The notes under the pieces: generated by a model
What the model was told of the DNA's origin: nothing
The model's input: the letters and a program-made list of their open reading frames with translations, nothing else
Databases searched by the model: none
Part shown: positions 6,329 to 14,233 of the stretch, piece after piece
Numbering within the stretch: position 1 is the first letter of the stretch
Layout of the letters: every line of letters starts with the position of its first letter
Translations under genes and position numbers: made by a program
Source: Waddliaceae bacterium
GTDB lineage: Bacteria; Chlamydiota; Chlamydiia; Chlamydiales; SLFE01
Assembly (NCBI GenBank): GCA_007124415.1
Contig: SLFE01000013.1
Span: 1 to 15,276, forward strand
Length of the DNA stretch: 15,276 bases
Direction of reading: 5' to 3'

Positions 6329-8976
6329 TTGCCACCTATCAATTCCGCGACAGCCTGAGCCAATGTTTCATCATGGAAGCTCGACTTTGTCAAGTAATAG
6401 TCGGCGCCGGCCTCTATTCCTTTTCTCCGATCGGCGTCACGATCTTTATAGGATACGATCATCACGGGAATCTTGTTCAGCCGCGGGTCGCTTTTGATCG
6501 ACTTCACTAAATCGATGCCGCTCATTCTCGGCATGTCGATATCGGTGATTACAAGATCGAAATTGCCGATCCTGACAGCATTCCATCCATCCGCGCCATC
6601 AACGGCAGTCTGCACCTCATATCCTTTATTCTGCAAAAGGCGGCATTCAACCTCCCTCACCGTGATCGAGTCGTCGACGATGAGTATCCTTTTCGGCTTC
6701 GCACTGATCGAGGGCTCGGCTTCGGATTTAACCCGTCTTAATTTTTCCCCGTAGAGGACTTTATCCAGAGCCCGCAGCATGTCTTCGACATCGATAATTA
6801 AAAGAGGAGCTCCGTCTTCCATAAAGGCCCCGGAGTTGATCCCCGGTATCTTTCCCAGTGCGGGATCGACTTCCTGAACAACCAAATCTTTTTCGGCTAT
6901 GAATCTGTCGACGACAACGCCGTAGCGGTTAATCCGGTCGTTCAGGATAATGACGGGGATATTTTCAGAATATTTGGCGCTCGATTCGATCTCAAAAATT
7001 TGCGAAGCGTGCACAAGTCCGACATTATCGCCGTCGAAATTAAAATATTGCCTGTTCTCTATCATTTCGATATCTGATTTATTAATATGCAAGGAGCGGT
7101 CGATGCGCGCAAGGGGAAAAGCGTAAGGCTCGCCGGCAACCTCGACGAGTAAAGACCTGATAATCGACAAAGTCAGGGGCAGCTGCAAATGAAACGTCAA
7201 GTGCCTCCCCTTCGTTGTCGAGGTTCTGATAATGCCGCCGACTTCCTGGACCATATTCTGAACAATATTCAGTCCCATGCCCCTGCCGGATATCACAGTC
7301 AGATCTTCGGCAGTCGTAAAATTCGGAAGAAAAAGGAAGTCGAGAAGCTCTTGTTCACTCAAGTGCTGAACAACATCTTCATTGACGATTTTCTCTTTGA
7401 CTACCTTTTCCCTAATTTTTTCGATGTCGACGCCCCTTCCGTCATCGGTAATTGTGATATAAAGCATACCTGCACGGTGTGTGGCTTCAAGTTTGACAAT
7501 CCCCTCTTCCGGCTTGCCCTCCTGTTTTCGGACATCGGGCTTTTCGATGCCGTGATCGACGGCATTTCTCAGAAGGTGCATGAGGGGCGTCTCTAATTTT
7601 TCTAAAATGTCGCGGTCGACAGGCGTCATTTCTCCAATGATTTCAAGCCTGACCTTCTTTCCAAGCTCCTTTCCGACATCTCTGACATATCTGGGAAACC
7701 CTTTGACGCCGTCGGCAAGGGGTCTCATTCTGATATCGATCACCTCGCCATAGAGGCGCTCGGACAAGCTGGAGTGCCTCCGAACAAACATTTCGAGCTC
7801 GGACAGCCTTTTATCAAGGCTTTGACGGCAAATGTTGGCCTGCTGCTGCATGCTGGACAAAAAGCTGAAGACTTTTTCATTGACATCCTCTGATTTGAGC
7901 GATTCTCTGATCTGGTCCAGATCCCTTGCCATCTCATTATGGAGATGCTTGAGATTCAGCAGGGCCTCTCCGAAAGGCTCGAGCCAAAGCGATTCGACAA
8001 GCGATTCGCCCGCCAGCCCCATAAGCCTGTTCAAGCTGACTGAACTGACCCTTAAAACCCGTTCATTCCAAACTCCCGATTTTTGAGGCTCGTCGGTTTT
8101 TAAGGATCCCTTTTTTTCCCCTTCGGCCGCATAGGAGCCTATTTTGTCTTTGCCAAGAGACCTGAGGACAGAAGTCAAACTTCTTAAAGTCGGCTCCTGT
8201 TTTTGAATATCATGGCCGATGAGATTTTTGGGCAGACTAATTAAAGAGGAAAAATAATCCACAGCTTGAAAAAGGGCGTCCATTAAATCAGCGTTCAAAA
8301 AGGACGGATCATTTTCAAGGGCGACGAAACAGTCTTCCATGGCATGGGAGAGTTCGACAAGAGGATCGAGCCCGACAACGCGCGCGGCCCCTTTGAGCGA
8401 ATGCGCCGCCCTCATGAGATTGTGAAACGTCTCGCCGGATGCCTTATCGCTTTCCAGGACGAGTAAGCCCTGATTCAGAATTGAAGCCTGGGATTCGGCC
8501 TCGACGCAGAAAAGATCCAGCAGCGAGGGATCGTATTCCTGCGCCTCTTCCGGGGAAGCTTCCTCCTTCGTTTCGGCAGCCTCGACCCCTGTTAGCCGAT
8601 TGAGAAATTCCTCGAGCTCATGAGCTTGTTCTTCAAGCTCGCCCGCCTTGTTCATCAGCTCCCCGGGAGATGTCGACGCGAGCTCTTTAAGCAAATTAAC
8701 GGCCCTCTTGAGAATCTCTATGTCCTGGGTTGAAAGGGTATGAATTTTTTCCAGAGAGCTCAGAATTTTTTTTCCCAAACTGACAACGAAGTCGAAGCGG
8801 ACGATTTTTGCAGAACTTTGAATAACGTGGAGCGATTTTTTTACTTCCTTGAGCCGGCGGGCGCTTAAAGCGCTTTCGAAATTATCAATTTGACCTGCCA
8901 GCTCCTGAAGGAAAAAGTCCAGCATCTCTTTGGAGGCCGGCCCTTCGCTTGTTTTTTCACTTCGGTCGTCATCCAT
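6325..8976 (-). CDS. cheA: Hybrid chemosensory histidine kinase CheA-REC (WspE-like) with two Hpt domains
   Basis: This 883-residue protein is the kinase of the cluster. Domains in order: a degenerate Hpt-like module at about 15-125 with His50 (LHVIQSSA), a canonical Hpt at about 150-255 with His192 (AAHSLKGAAR), a dimerisation/linker region at about 305-415, and an ATPase domain at about 455-600 with N box Asn471/His475 (LLRNAVDHGIE), G1 DDGRG (511-515) and G2 GRGMGLN (564-570). A CheW-like P5 domain (about 600-745) and a C-terminal receiver (762-880) follow; the receiver has Asp768/Asp769, phosphoacceptor Asp812 (ITDIDMP), Ser842 and Lys864. This CheA-receiver hybrid is the WspE architecture, except for the extra N-terminal Hpt. 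Autophosphorylation at His192 should feed its own receiver and the REC-phosphatase. The start follows the cheW stop by three bases, with AAAAAGG about 12 bases upstream. Confidence 0.96.
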   Translation of the reverse strand: MDDDRSEKTSEGPASKEMLDFFLQELAGQIDNFESALSARRLKEVKKSLHVIQSSAKIVRFDFVVSLGKKILSSLEKIHTLSTQDIEILKRAVNLLKELASTSPGELMNKAGELEEQAHELEEFLNRLTGVEAAETKEEASPEEAQEYDPSLLDLFCVEAESQASILNQGLLVLESDKASGETFHNLMRAAHSLKGAARVVGLDPLVELSHAMEDCFVALENDPSFLNADLMDALFQAVDYFSSLISLPKNLIGHDIQKQEPTLRSLTSVLRSLGKDKIGSYAAEGEKKGSLKTDEPQKSGVWNERVLRVSSVSLNRLMGLAGESLVESLWLEPFGEALLNLKHLHNEMARDLDQIRESLKSEDVNEKVFSFLSSMQQQANICRQSLDKRLSELEMFVRRHSSLSERLYGEVIDIRMRPLADGVKGFPRYVRDVGKELGKKVRLEIIGEMTPVDRDILEKLETPLMHLLRNAVDHGIEKPDVRKQEGKPEEGIVKLEATHRAGMLYITITDDGRGVDIEKIREKVVKEKIVNEDVVQHLSEQELLDFLFLPNFTTAEDLTVISGRGMGLNIVQNMVQEVGGIIRTSTTKGRHLTFHLQLPLTLSIIRSLLVEVAGEPYAFPLARIDRSLHINKSDIEMIENRQYFNFDGDNVGLVHASQIFEIESSAKYSENIPVIILNDRINRYGVVVDRFIAEKDLVVQEVDPALGKIPGINSGAFMEDGAPLLIIDVEDMLRALDKVLYGEKLRRVKSEAEPSISAKPKRILIVDDSITVREVECRLLQNKGYEVQTAVDGADGWNAVRIGNFDLVITDIDMPRMSGIDLVKSIKSDPRLNKIPVMIVSYKDRDADRRKGIEAGADYYLTKSSFHDETLAQAVAELIGGK

Positions 8977-8979
8977 AAT

Positions 8980-9573
8980 CTACAGAGACCTTTTTAAACT
9001 ATATAATAAAAGTTCTTCATCCAAAAAACCCACGCTTTTTCCCTTCCATGTCAAAACTCCGCGCAAATAATTGGAAGAGGATTTCGCCACATTAACAGGA
9101 ACATTTTCCAATGCTCCCATGTCAAATTGATAAATGCCGTAGGCCTCTTCGACAGGAAAGACCCAAAGTTCCTCGTTTTTTTCGATAACAATCATTCTGT
9201 CGTAAATGACAGGACTGTGCGAGCGTTGCCGGTCTGTCTTATCTTCGATATCGAACAGCTTAACCAAATCGACGCACAGCCTCATCTGTCCCCCTATGTT
9301 GACCAGTCCCTTCAACATTTGGCTCTTGCTGTGAGGAATTGTGTGAATGACTTTTTTTTCGCATATTTGGTTGAAAACAGAGGTTGAAAGGCCAAACCAT
9401 TCGTTGCGAAGGCGGAAGAGCAGTATCGAATGTTCCCTGGTTTCAAGGAAAGTCTTCTTTCCCTCTCTTATAATTTTCGTCCATTCTTCTATGTATTCAG
9501 AAGAAGCTTCCCTGGAAAGCAGCGTATCGGCCGAGTAGGAGCGGTCTCTGAAGGTCTTTTCGTTTTTTCCCAC
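8980..9573 (-). CDS. cheW: CheW-type coupling protein with N-terminal extension (WspD-like)
   Basis: This 197-residue cytosolic scaffold protein has a CheW/SH3-like domain at about 47-195, recognisable from LLFRLRNEWFGLSTSVFNQI (51-70), LKGLVNIGGQMRLCVDLVKL (87-106) and the C-terminal YLRGVLTWKGKSVGFLDEE (169-187). CheW proteins link receptors to CheA. The extra 46 residues at the N-terminus and the position between cheR-TPR and the hybrid cheA match WspD. From memory, many WspD proteins have a Cys-rich segment in this extension; none is present here. The likely start is GTG, with AAAGGA nine bases upstream; no in-frame ATG lies near. It follows cheR by 16 bases and precedes cheA by three. 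Confidence 0.9.
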   Translation of the reverse strand: MGKNEKTFRDRSYSADTLLSREASSEYIEEWTKIIREGKKTFLETREHSILLFRLRNEWFGLSTSVFNQICEKKVIHTIPHSKSQMLKGLVNIGGQMRLCVDLVKLFDIEDKTDRQRSHSPVIYDRMIVIEKNEELWVFPVEEAYGIYQFDMGALENVPVNVAKSSSNYLRGVLTWKGKSVGFLDEELLLYSLKRSL

Positions 9574-9589
9574 GCCCTATCATCCTTTG

Positions 9590-10765
9590 TTATTTTTTTG
9601 CCTCATCGCCCTGAGTCATCAAATCAATGTAGGTCCTCGCTTCCTCATGAGAAGGATCTAGATAAATCGCTTTTTGAAACAAGCGGAACGCCTCGTTTTC
9701 GTGCCCCATGGCATGCTGAATCAACCCGCGCAGATAAAAAGTCCGGGCATCGCTTCCATATTTTTCAATATAATCGGAAATGGCAAGCTCGGCTTCTATC
9801 AAATTTCCTTGGTCGGCTATTTTCCGAGCCTTTTCATAATCATTATCTTTTTTGCTTTTCTCTTTTATTGTCTCTTCGGTCTGTTTGCCGGCATTGAGAA
9901 TTTCATCGATCTCGTGAAAAAGCTCGGTTTTGTAGCAGAACCGATCTTTCTGTTCATCTTTTTTGCTAAACGCCGTTAGATTCGCATACTTAACTACCTG
10001 AAAATCCAAATGACGGATCTTGTCATATTCAGCCTCTCCAAGGAGAAGTATGCCGCCCGGCGCAAGAGTTTTTTCAATTCTTTTTAAAAGATTGTGCTGG
10101 AGCTGGGGCGACAGATAAATTAAGAGATTGCGGCAAAGCACTATATCGTATTTGTTTTGGCTTTGTGAATTGGGATAATCAACAACATTCCCTTTTTTAA
10201 ATCTAACGGAAAATCTGACTTCATCCTTTAGTTGAAAACCCTCTTTCAAAGGATTGAAATAGCGGCGCTGAAACTCCAAATCCTTCCCTCTAAACGAGTT
10301 TTTTCCATAAATCCCCCTCTGAGCAAAATCGAGACAGTCTTTGCTCACATCGACAGCTTCTACCCTGAAGGACCCAAGAGGCATGCCGGCGTCAAGAAGT
10401 CCCATCACAACCGAATAAGGTTCTTCTCCCGTGGAACAGCCAAGAGAGAGAACTCTCAAAGGACGCCCCTTTCGAAATTTTTCCGAATTTTCTCCGGCAT
10501 AGGCGGCCAAAAAATCAAAGCAACGCTTCTCCCTGAAAAACCACGTCTCGGGAATGACGATCATCTGTATCAAAACTTGCATTTCCGTCAGGGAATTCAA
10601 CAGATGGGTGTAGTACTCGCCGAGATCTTTGCATTCGCAAGCCTCCATGCGCTTTTCGATGCAAGACATCCAATTGTTGTGCGACAAGCTTTCAGGATGA
10701 AGCCCTATTTTATCTTCCATCAACTTTTGAATCCGTTTTAAATACCGACCGTCTATTTCATTCAT
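9590..10765 (-). CDS. cheR: CheR-type chemoreceptor methyltransferase with C-terminal TPRs (WspC-like)
   Basis: This 391-residue enzyme transfers methyl groups from S-adenosylmethionine to receptor glutamates. Residues 1-75 form the helical N-domain, ending in IPETWFFRE (71-79); the PETWFFR form is the WspC-family variant of the usual NET-FFR. The SAM-binding domain follows with LSLGCSTGEEPYS (106-118), an acidic strand end EAVDVS (136-141) and CRNLLIYLSP (211-220). A charged linker (about 270-307) leads to roughly two TPR-like repeats (308-385) ending in LFQKAIYLDPSHEEARTYI, as in WspC. The chosen start is the ATG that overlaps the upstream cheW stop as TGATG; an in-frame ATG five codons earlier (10780) is possible but has no better ribosome site. 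A methyltransferase and a CheB without a receptor gene in the window imply that the receptor is encoded elsewhere. Confidence 0.95.
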   Translation of the reverse strand: MNEIDGRYLKRIQKLMEDKIGLHPESLSHNNWMSCIEKRMEACECKDLGEYYTHLLNSLTEMQVLIQMIVIPETWFFREKRCFDFLAAYAGENSEKFRKGRPLRVLSLGCSTGEEPYSVVMGLLDAGMPLGSFRVEAVDVSKDCLDFAQRGIYGKNSFRGKDLEFQRRYFNPLKEGFQLKDEVRFSVRFKKGNVVDYPNSQSQNKYDIVLCRNLLIYLSPQLQHNLLKRIEKTLAPGGILLLGEAEYDKIRHLDFQVVKYANLTAFSKKDEQKDRFCYKTELFHEIDEILNAGKQTEETIKEKSKKDNDYEKARKIADQGNLIEAELAISDYIEKYGSDARTFYLRGLIQHAMGHENEAFRLFQKAIYLDPSHEEARTYIDLMTQGDEAKK

Positions 10766-11211
10766 CAGGTTATCTCGCATACATAATTTTTTATAGAATC
10801 TAACAATTTATCGGTTTTGATAAATTGAATGGATTGATTTCCTTCCGTCATGATGCCCCCCATGTAGGGAAAATCTTTGACCGCAATCCGCCCTTCCACA
10901 AACCGCTCCAAAGGAACGTCTATCGTTTTCGTCACCTTTTCCGCCATAAGGCCGAATTCAAATTCCTGTCCATCGCCGGGAAATTGAAACAAAATGATCC
11001 TGGTGTGCAGAGTCGGCCTGCATGTTCTTTCCAGCATCAAGCTGCACCAGTCGATAACAGGAATCGGCTTGCCTCCGACATTGATCGATCCTCTGATAAA
11101 ATCGGGCATGTGATGAATAGGCTTGATCTCCACCTGCGGAATGATCTCGCTTATATAGTCGCAGGGGCAGGCAAAAGTTTCCTCCCCTGCGTGAAAAACA
11201 AGCATTAACAT
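10765..11211 (-). CDS. cheW: CheW-type coupling protein (WspB-like)
   Basis: This 148-residue single-domain CheW protein contains the family pattern: LMLVFHAGEETFACPCDYIS at the N-terminus, a central PDFIRGSINVGGKPIPVIDW (36-55) and a C-terminal regulatory half ending in GGIMTEGNQSIQFIKTDKLL. It should bridge the receptor and CheA. Together with the second CheW at 8980-9573 it matches the WspB/WspD pair. The ATG at 11211 is preferred because AGGGA lies seven bases upstream; TTG at 11217 and ATG at 11205 are alternatives. Its stop overlaps the cheR start by one base (TGATG), so the two are translationally coupled. Confidence 0.92.
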   Translation of the reverse strand: MLMLVFHAGEETFACPCDYISEIIPQVEIKPIHHMPDFIRGSINVGGKPIPVIDWCSLMLERTCRPTLHTRIILFQFPGDGQEFEFGLMAEKVTKTIDVPLERFVEGRIAVKDFPYMGGIMTEGNQSIQFIKTDKLLDSIKNYVCEIT

Positions 11212-11340
11212 AACCAAATCCCTATTAAATCTTATTGTCCTTGAAGTTATGTTTTTTTAGAAGAGCAGCAGAACAATGAAACAAAATATCTTATGTTTTT
11301 GATGATTAACAGATTAAAAGCACGGAATTTTTCGTTCAGG
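11212..11340 (-). other. AT-rich spacer with possible internal promoter
   Basis: About 120 non-coding bases separate the small leading gene from cheW. The stretch contains the cheW ribosome site (AGGGA, 11219-11223) and two copies of ATAAGAT on the minus strand that could act as -10-like elements, but no convincing -35 partner. No terminator hairpin was found, so read-through from the small gene is plausible. Confidence 0.35.
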
Positions 11341-11574
11341 CTATTTCACGACTCGCAGAAAATCTTTACTCTCTGAGACTTCGGCCTCAATTTCTGCATC
11401 AACACGCGCTTTTGCTCCGTCCAGCAGGTAAGAAGCCAGGGCCGGATCGCCCTCATAGGTCATATTGACATTCATGTTCCCGTCGCTTGACTTGTTGTCG
11501 CAAGTAATTAAGATATAACAAGAATGCTCCTTCGCCAGCAGCTCCATCAATTCTTCGTAATTGCCATGCCTCAT
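11341..11574 (-). CDS. Small conserved-looking protein heading the chemosensory cluster (unknown)
   Basis: This 77-residue acidic protein starts MRHGNYEELMELLAKEHSCY. A predicted helix is followed by strand-like segments (about 19-24 and 30-38) and an amphipathic helix from GDPALASYLLDGAKARVDAE. There is no signal peptide or membrane segment, and no family is recognised. The start is fixed by a perfect AAGGAGG Shine-Dalgarno five bases upstream; the frame extends 11 codons further, but that extension would overlap the ribosome site. The strong translation signal and ordinary composition support a real gene. It is the first gene of the minus-strand group, 129 bases ahead of cheW, so it may be co-transcribed with the chemosensory genes or may be an independent unit sharing the divergent promoter region. 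Confidence 0.7.
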   Translation of the reverse strand: MRHGNYEELMELLAKEHSCYILITCDNKSSDGNMNVNMTYEGDPALASYLLDGAKARVDAEIEAEVSESKDFLRVVK

Positions 11575-11664
11575 CGCAACCTCCTTCATGCTCAAAGTGA
11601 TGGTCAACTTATCTAACCGCGTAATTTATTACAAATTAAAAGATTCTTGCCTTATTTTGAGGTT
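11575..11664. promoter_or_regulatory. Divergent intergenic region between the chemosensory and arginine operons
   Basis: These 90 bases lie between the start of the minus-strand group and the plus-strand M20 hydrolase, so promoters in both directions are expected here. The AT-rich core at about 11620-11645 is the likely site. A TTAGAT on the minus strand could be a -10 box, but no good -35 is seen. The AAGGAGG of the small gene is at 11580-11586 and a GAGG for the hydrolase at 11659-11662. Confidence 0.4.
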
Positions 11665-12873
11665 ATGGATCAATTTTGCCCTTACCTTGATTGGATTGAC
11701 AGCCAGCAAGAACAGATGCTCGCGCGCGTTAAGGACTGGGCAGACATTAATTCCCACTCGTTGAATATCAACGGGCTGAACGTCATGCTCGCTTCGCTGA
11801 AACGGGAATTTTCCTCCCTCGGCGCTGCCGCCCGGACCATTTCCCTCGATTCCATGGAAATCATCGATCCCAAAGGAGCAACGAAAACGTTGCATCTCGG
11901 CAGCGCTTTGCACCTGTCAAAAAGGCAAAACGCTCCGATCCGCTTCTTTTTCGGGGGGCATTTCGATACCGTATATCCGGTCGAAACCGACTTTATCAAC
12001 TGCATGATGGTCGATCAAAACACCCTGGTCGGCCCCGGAGTCACTGATATGAAAGGAGGCCTTGCGGTCATGCTCACGGCCCTTGAAGCTTTGGAGAAAA
12101 GCCCATTTGCCGAAAGCATCGGCTATGAAATCCTCCTCAACCCCGATGAAGAGATCGGCTCTCCCGGCTCTTCCTATTTATTCAAAGAGCTCTCAAAAAA
12201 TTGCCGCGCCGCCCTTCTTTTCGAGCCGGCCTTTCCCGATGAATCACTCGCAGGGGCAAGAAAGGGCTCCTCCAATCATACGATCCTCGTCAAAGGGACA
12301 TCAGCCCATGCAGGAAGAGATTTTTTCAGCGGAAAAAGCGCGATCGCCGCCTTGTCCGAGCTGCTCATCAGAATCCACGAGCTCAACCACCCCGAAAAAG
12401 ACACCACGCTCAACCTCGGCTATATCTACGGCGGAGGACCGGTCAACATCGTTCCAGACCTCGCCCTCTGCCGCATCAACATCAGGGCCATCTCGGATGA
12501 AGAGATGCGATTGACAGAAAGTCGCCTCGATGAAATGATTCAGGAACTGGCTAAAAAACACCGGGTCGAAGCCCGATTGTTTGTCGAAAGCCGAAGACCG
12601 CCGAAACCTTTTGACAAAGCGACTGAAAAGCTCTTTATGGAAATCAAAAAATGCGGAAAAAAGCTGGGGCAAAAGATCGAGTGGAACCCGACAGGAGGGG
12701 CCTGCGACGGAAATACTGTCGCCGCAGAAGGAATTCCTGCGATCGATTCGCTCGGAGCGATCGGAGGTGAAATTCACACCCACAATGAATTTCTCCTCGT
12801 CGACAGTTTAACAAAGCGGGCCAAACTGACCGCGCTGTATTTAATGAAGGCAGCATATGAAAAATCTCGATAA
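11665..12873 (+). CDS. M20-family metallohydrolase (CPG2/ArgE/DapE type), candidate N-acyl amino acid deacylase
   Basis: This 402-residue cytosolic di-zinc amidohydrolase has the M20 motifs in order: GGHFDTV with His99 and Asp101, bridging Asp128 in DMKGG, DEEIGSPGS with catalytic Glu162 and metal Glu163, FEP with Glu187, a dimerisation-domain His215 (SAHAGRDF), and the C-terminal IHTHNE with His371. No signal peptide is present, unlike secreted carboxypeptidase G2. The family cleaves N-acyl, including N-succinyl, amino acids. Because it is coupled to an aminotransferase and AstA, an inferred role is release of succinate from N-succinylglutamate or N-succinylornithine, replacing the M14-like AstE; no substrate residue proves this. 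The start at ATG 11665 has GAGG only two bases away; TTG at 11647 in the same frame has no ribosome site. The end overlaps the aminotransferase start by 17 bases. Confidence 0.9.
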   Translation: MDQFCPYLDWIDSQQEQMLARVKDWADINSHSLNINGLNVMLASLKREFSSLGAAARTISLDSMEIIDPKGATKTLHLGSALHLSKRQNAPIRFFFGGHFDTVYPVETDFINCMMVDQNTLVGPGVTDMKGGLAVMLTALEALEKSPFAESIGYEILLNPDEEIGSPGSSYLFKELSKNCRAALLFEPAFPDESLAGARKGSSNHTILVKGTSAHAGRDFFSGKSAIAALSELLIRIHELNHPEKDTTLNLGYIYGGGPVNIVPDLALCRINIRAISDEEMRLTESRLDEMIQELAKKHRVEARLFVESRRPPKPFDKATEKLFMEIKKCGKKLGQKIEWNPTGGACDGNTVAAEGIPAIDSLGAIGGEIHTHNEFLLVDSLTKRAKLTALYLMKAAYEKSR

Positions 12874-14233
12874 ACTGCTAAACGATCCGAAAGTCAAAGA
12901 GGCCAAGAAGCTATTGACCGAGGCGCTCTCTAATCACAGCCGCCACATCGGGAAGCCGAAAGGCCCCGATCCCGACCTAGCACAGGATTTCGAAAAGCTC
13001 CTGGAAAGCTATGGACAGATGCGCGGCGGGCCTCTTTTTTATCCTTACATAGGCAGCGGCCTCGGCAAAGGGGCTTTAGTCGAGCTTATGGACGGCAGCG
13101 TGAAATACGACTTTATCACCGGCATCGGCGTCCACGGCTTCGGCCACAGCCATCCCGACATTATCAGCTCATCCATTGACGCTGCCCTGACCGATACCGT
13201 CATGGAAGGGCACCTTCAGCAAAATTCCGACGCTTATGAGCTCACAAAACTCCTTATCGACATTTCCGGACTTGATCACTGCTTCCTCTCATCGACCGGG
13301 GCTATGGCCAACGAGAACGCCCTCAAAATCTGCTTTCAGAAAAAATACCCGGCCGACCGCATTCTCGCTTTTGAACGGTGCTTCATGGGACGGACCCTCG
13401 CCCTCTCCCAGGTCACCGACAAGCCGATGTTCAGAGAGGGGCTTCCGCTCAATCAGCCGGTCGACTACGTCCCCTTCTACAACCCGGAAAATCCCAAAGA
13501 AAGTACCGAACTAGCCGTCAAAACGCTGACATCGCATATCGATCGTTATCCCGGCAAGCATGCTGCCATGAGTTTCGAGCTGATTCAGGGCGAAGGGGGA
13601 TTCAACCTGGGAACCCCTGAATTTTTCAAGGCCCTCATGGATATTTTAAAAGACCGGGGCATTCCCGTCATGATCGACGAAGTCCAGACATTCGGAAGAA
13701 CAACGAAGCCGCTGGCCTTCCAGCACTTCGGCCTCGAAGACTACGTCGACGTCGTGACCATCGGAAAATTGTCTCAGGCATGCGCCACCTTGTACAAATC
13801 GCACTTAAAGCCCGGACCGGGCCTTCTCAGCCAGACATTCACCACCAGCAGCTCGGCCATCCGTGCATCAAAAGTGATCATTGAAAAGCTGGTGAGCGAG
13901 GGGCATTTCGGAGAGGACGGGAAAAACATGGCCATTCACAAATACTTTGTTGAAAAACTCAAAAGCATCGGCAAAAAACACCCCGGACTTGTCCGAGGTC
14001 CCTACGGCATAGGCTGCATGATCGCCTTCACACCCTTGGATGGAGGGAGCGCCCAAGTCGTTGACTTTGCCCGGGAGCTTTTCAAGCAGGGCGTGATGAG
14101 CTTCATCGCAGGAAAAAGCCCTGTCCGCTGCCGATTTCTGGTTCCGATGCTGGCTGTCACCAACCACGATATCGATAAGGCTGCTGAAATCATTGAAAAA
14201 ACCCTGCTCATATGCAAGGAGCGCCATTCATGA
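12857..14233 (+). CDS. Class III PLP-dependent aminotransferase (putative succinylornithine/acetylornithine type)
   Basis: This 458-residue fold-type I aminotransferase shows SSTGAMANENALK (145-157, cofactor phosphate binding), FMGRT (176-180; usually FHGRT), QGEGG (244-248), MIDEVQTFGRT with PLP-contacting Asp274, and a candidate PLP lysine Lys304 in VVTIGKLSQ. It transfers an omega-amino group, probably to 2-oxoglutarate. Beside astA the most likely substrate is N-succinylornithine (the AstC role), but it is about 50 residues longer than typical AstC/ArgD, has a 60-residue N-terminal extension, and the GKLSQ context is also reminiscent of lysine epsilon-aminotransferases, so the substrate is uncertain. 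Its ATG lies inside the end of the hydrolase gene, with AAGG six bases upstream. Its stop overlaps the astA start as ATGA. Confidence 0.9.
   Translation: MKNLDKLLNDPKVKEAKKLLTEALSNHSRHIGKPKGPDPDLAQDFEKLLESYGQMRGGPLFYPYIGSGLGKGALVELMDGSVKYDFITGIGVHGFGHSHPDIISSSIDAALTDTVMEGHLQQNSDAYELTKLLIDISGLDHCFLSSTGAMANENALKICFQKKYPADRILAFERCFMGRTLALSQVTDKPMFREGLPLNQPVDYVPFYNPENPKESTELAVKTLTSHIDRYPGKHAAMSFELIQGEGGFNLGTPEFFKALMDILKDRGIPVMIDEVQTFGRTTKPLAFQHFGLEDYVDVVTIGKLSQACATLYKSHLKPGPGLLSQTFTTSSSAIRASKVIIEKLVSEGHFGEDGKNMAIHKYFVEKLKSIGKKHPGLVRGPYGIGCMIAFTPLDGGSAQVVDFARELFKQGVMSFIAGKSPVRCRFLVPMLAVTNHDIDKAAEIIEKTLLICKERHS
14216..14221 (+). promoter_or_regulatory. Ribosome binding site deciding the astA start
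   Basis: AAGGAG lies eight bases before the ATG at 14230 and inside the aminotransferase gene. An in-frame ATG at 14212 sits upstream of this site and would leave it inside the coding region, so 14230 is preferred. Confidence 0.7.

Noticed and set aside
7189..7596. Plus-strand open frame within cheA, and similar antisense frames across the cluster
   Set aside because: They are antisense shadows of well-supported genes, with no ribosome sites or recognisable domains.
12301..12783. Minus-strand open frame of 160 codons inside the M20 hydrolase gene
   Set aside because: It is a shadow frame with Phe/Asp-rich composition and no motif; the plus-strand gene has all M20 catalytic residues.
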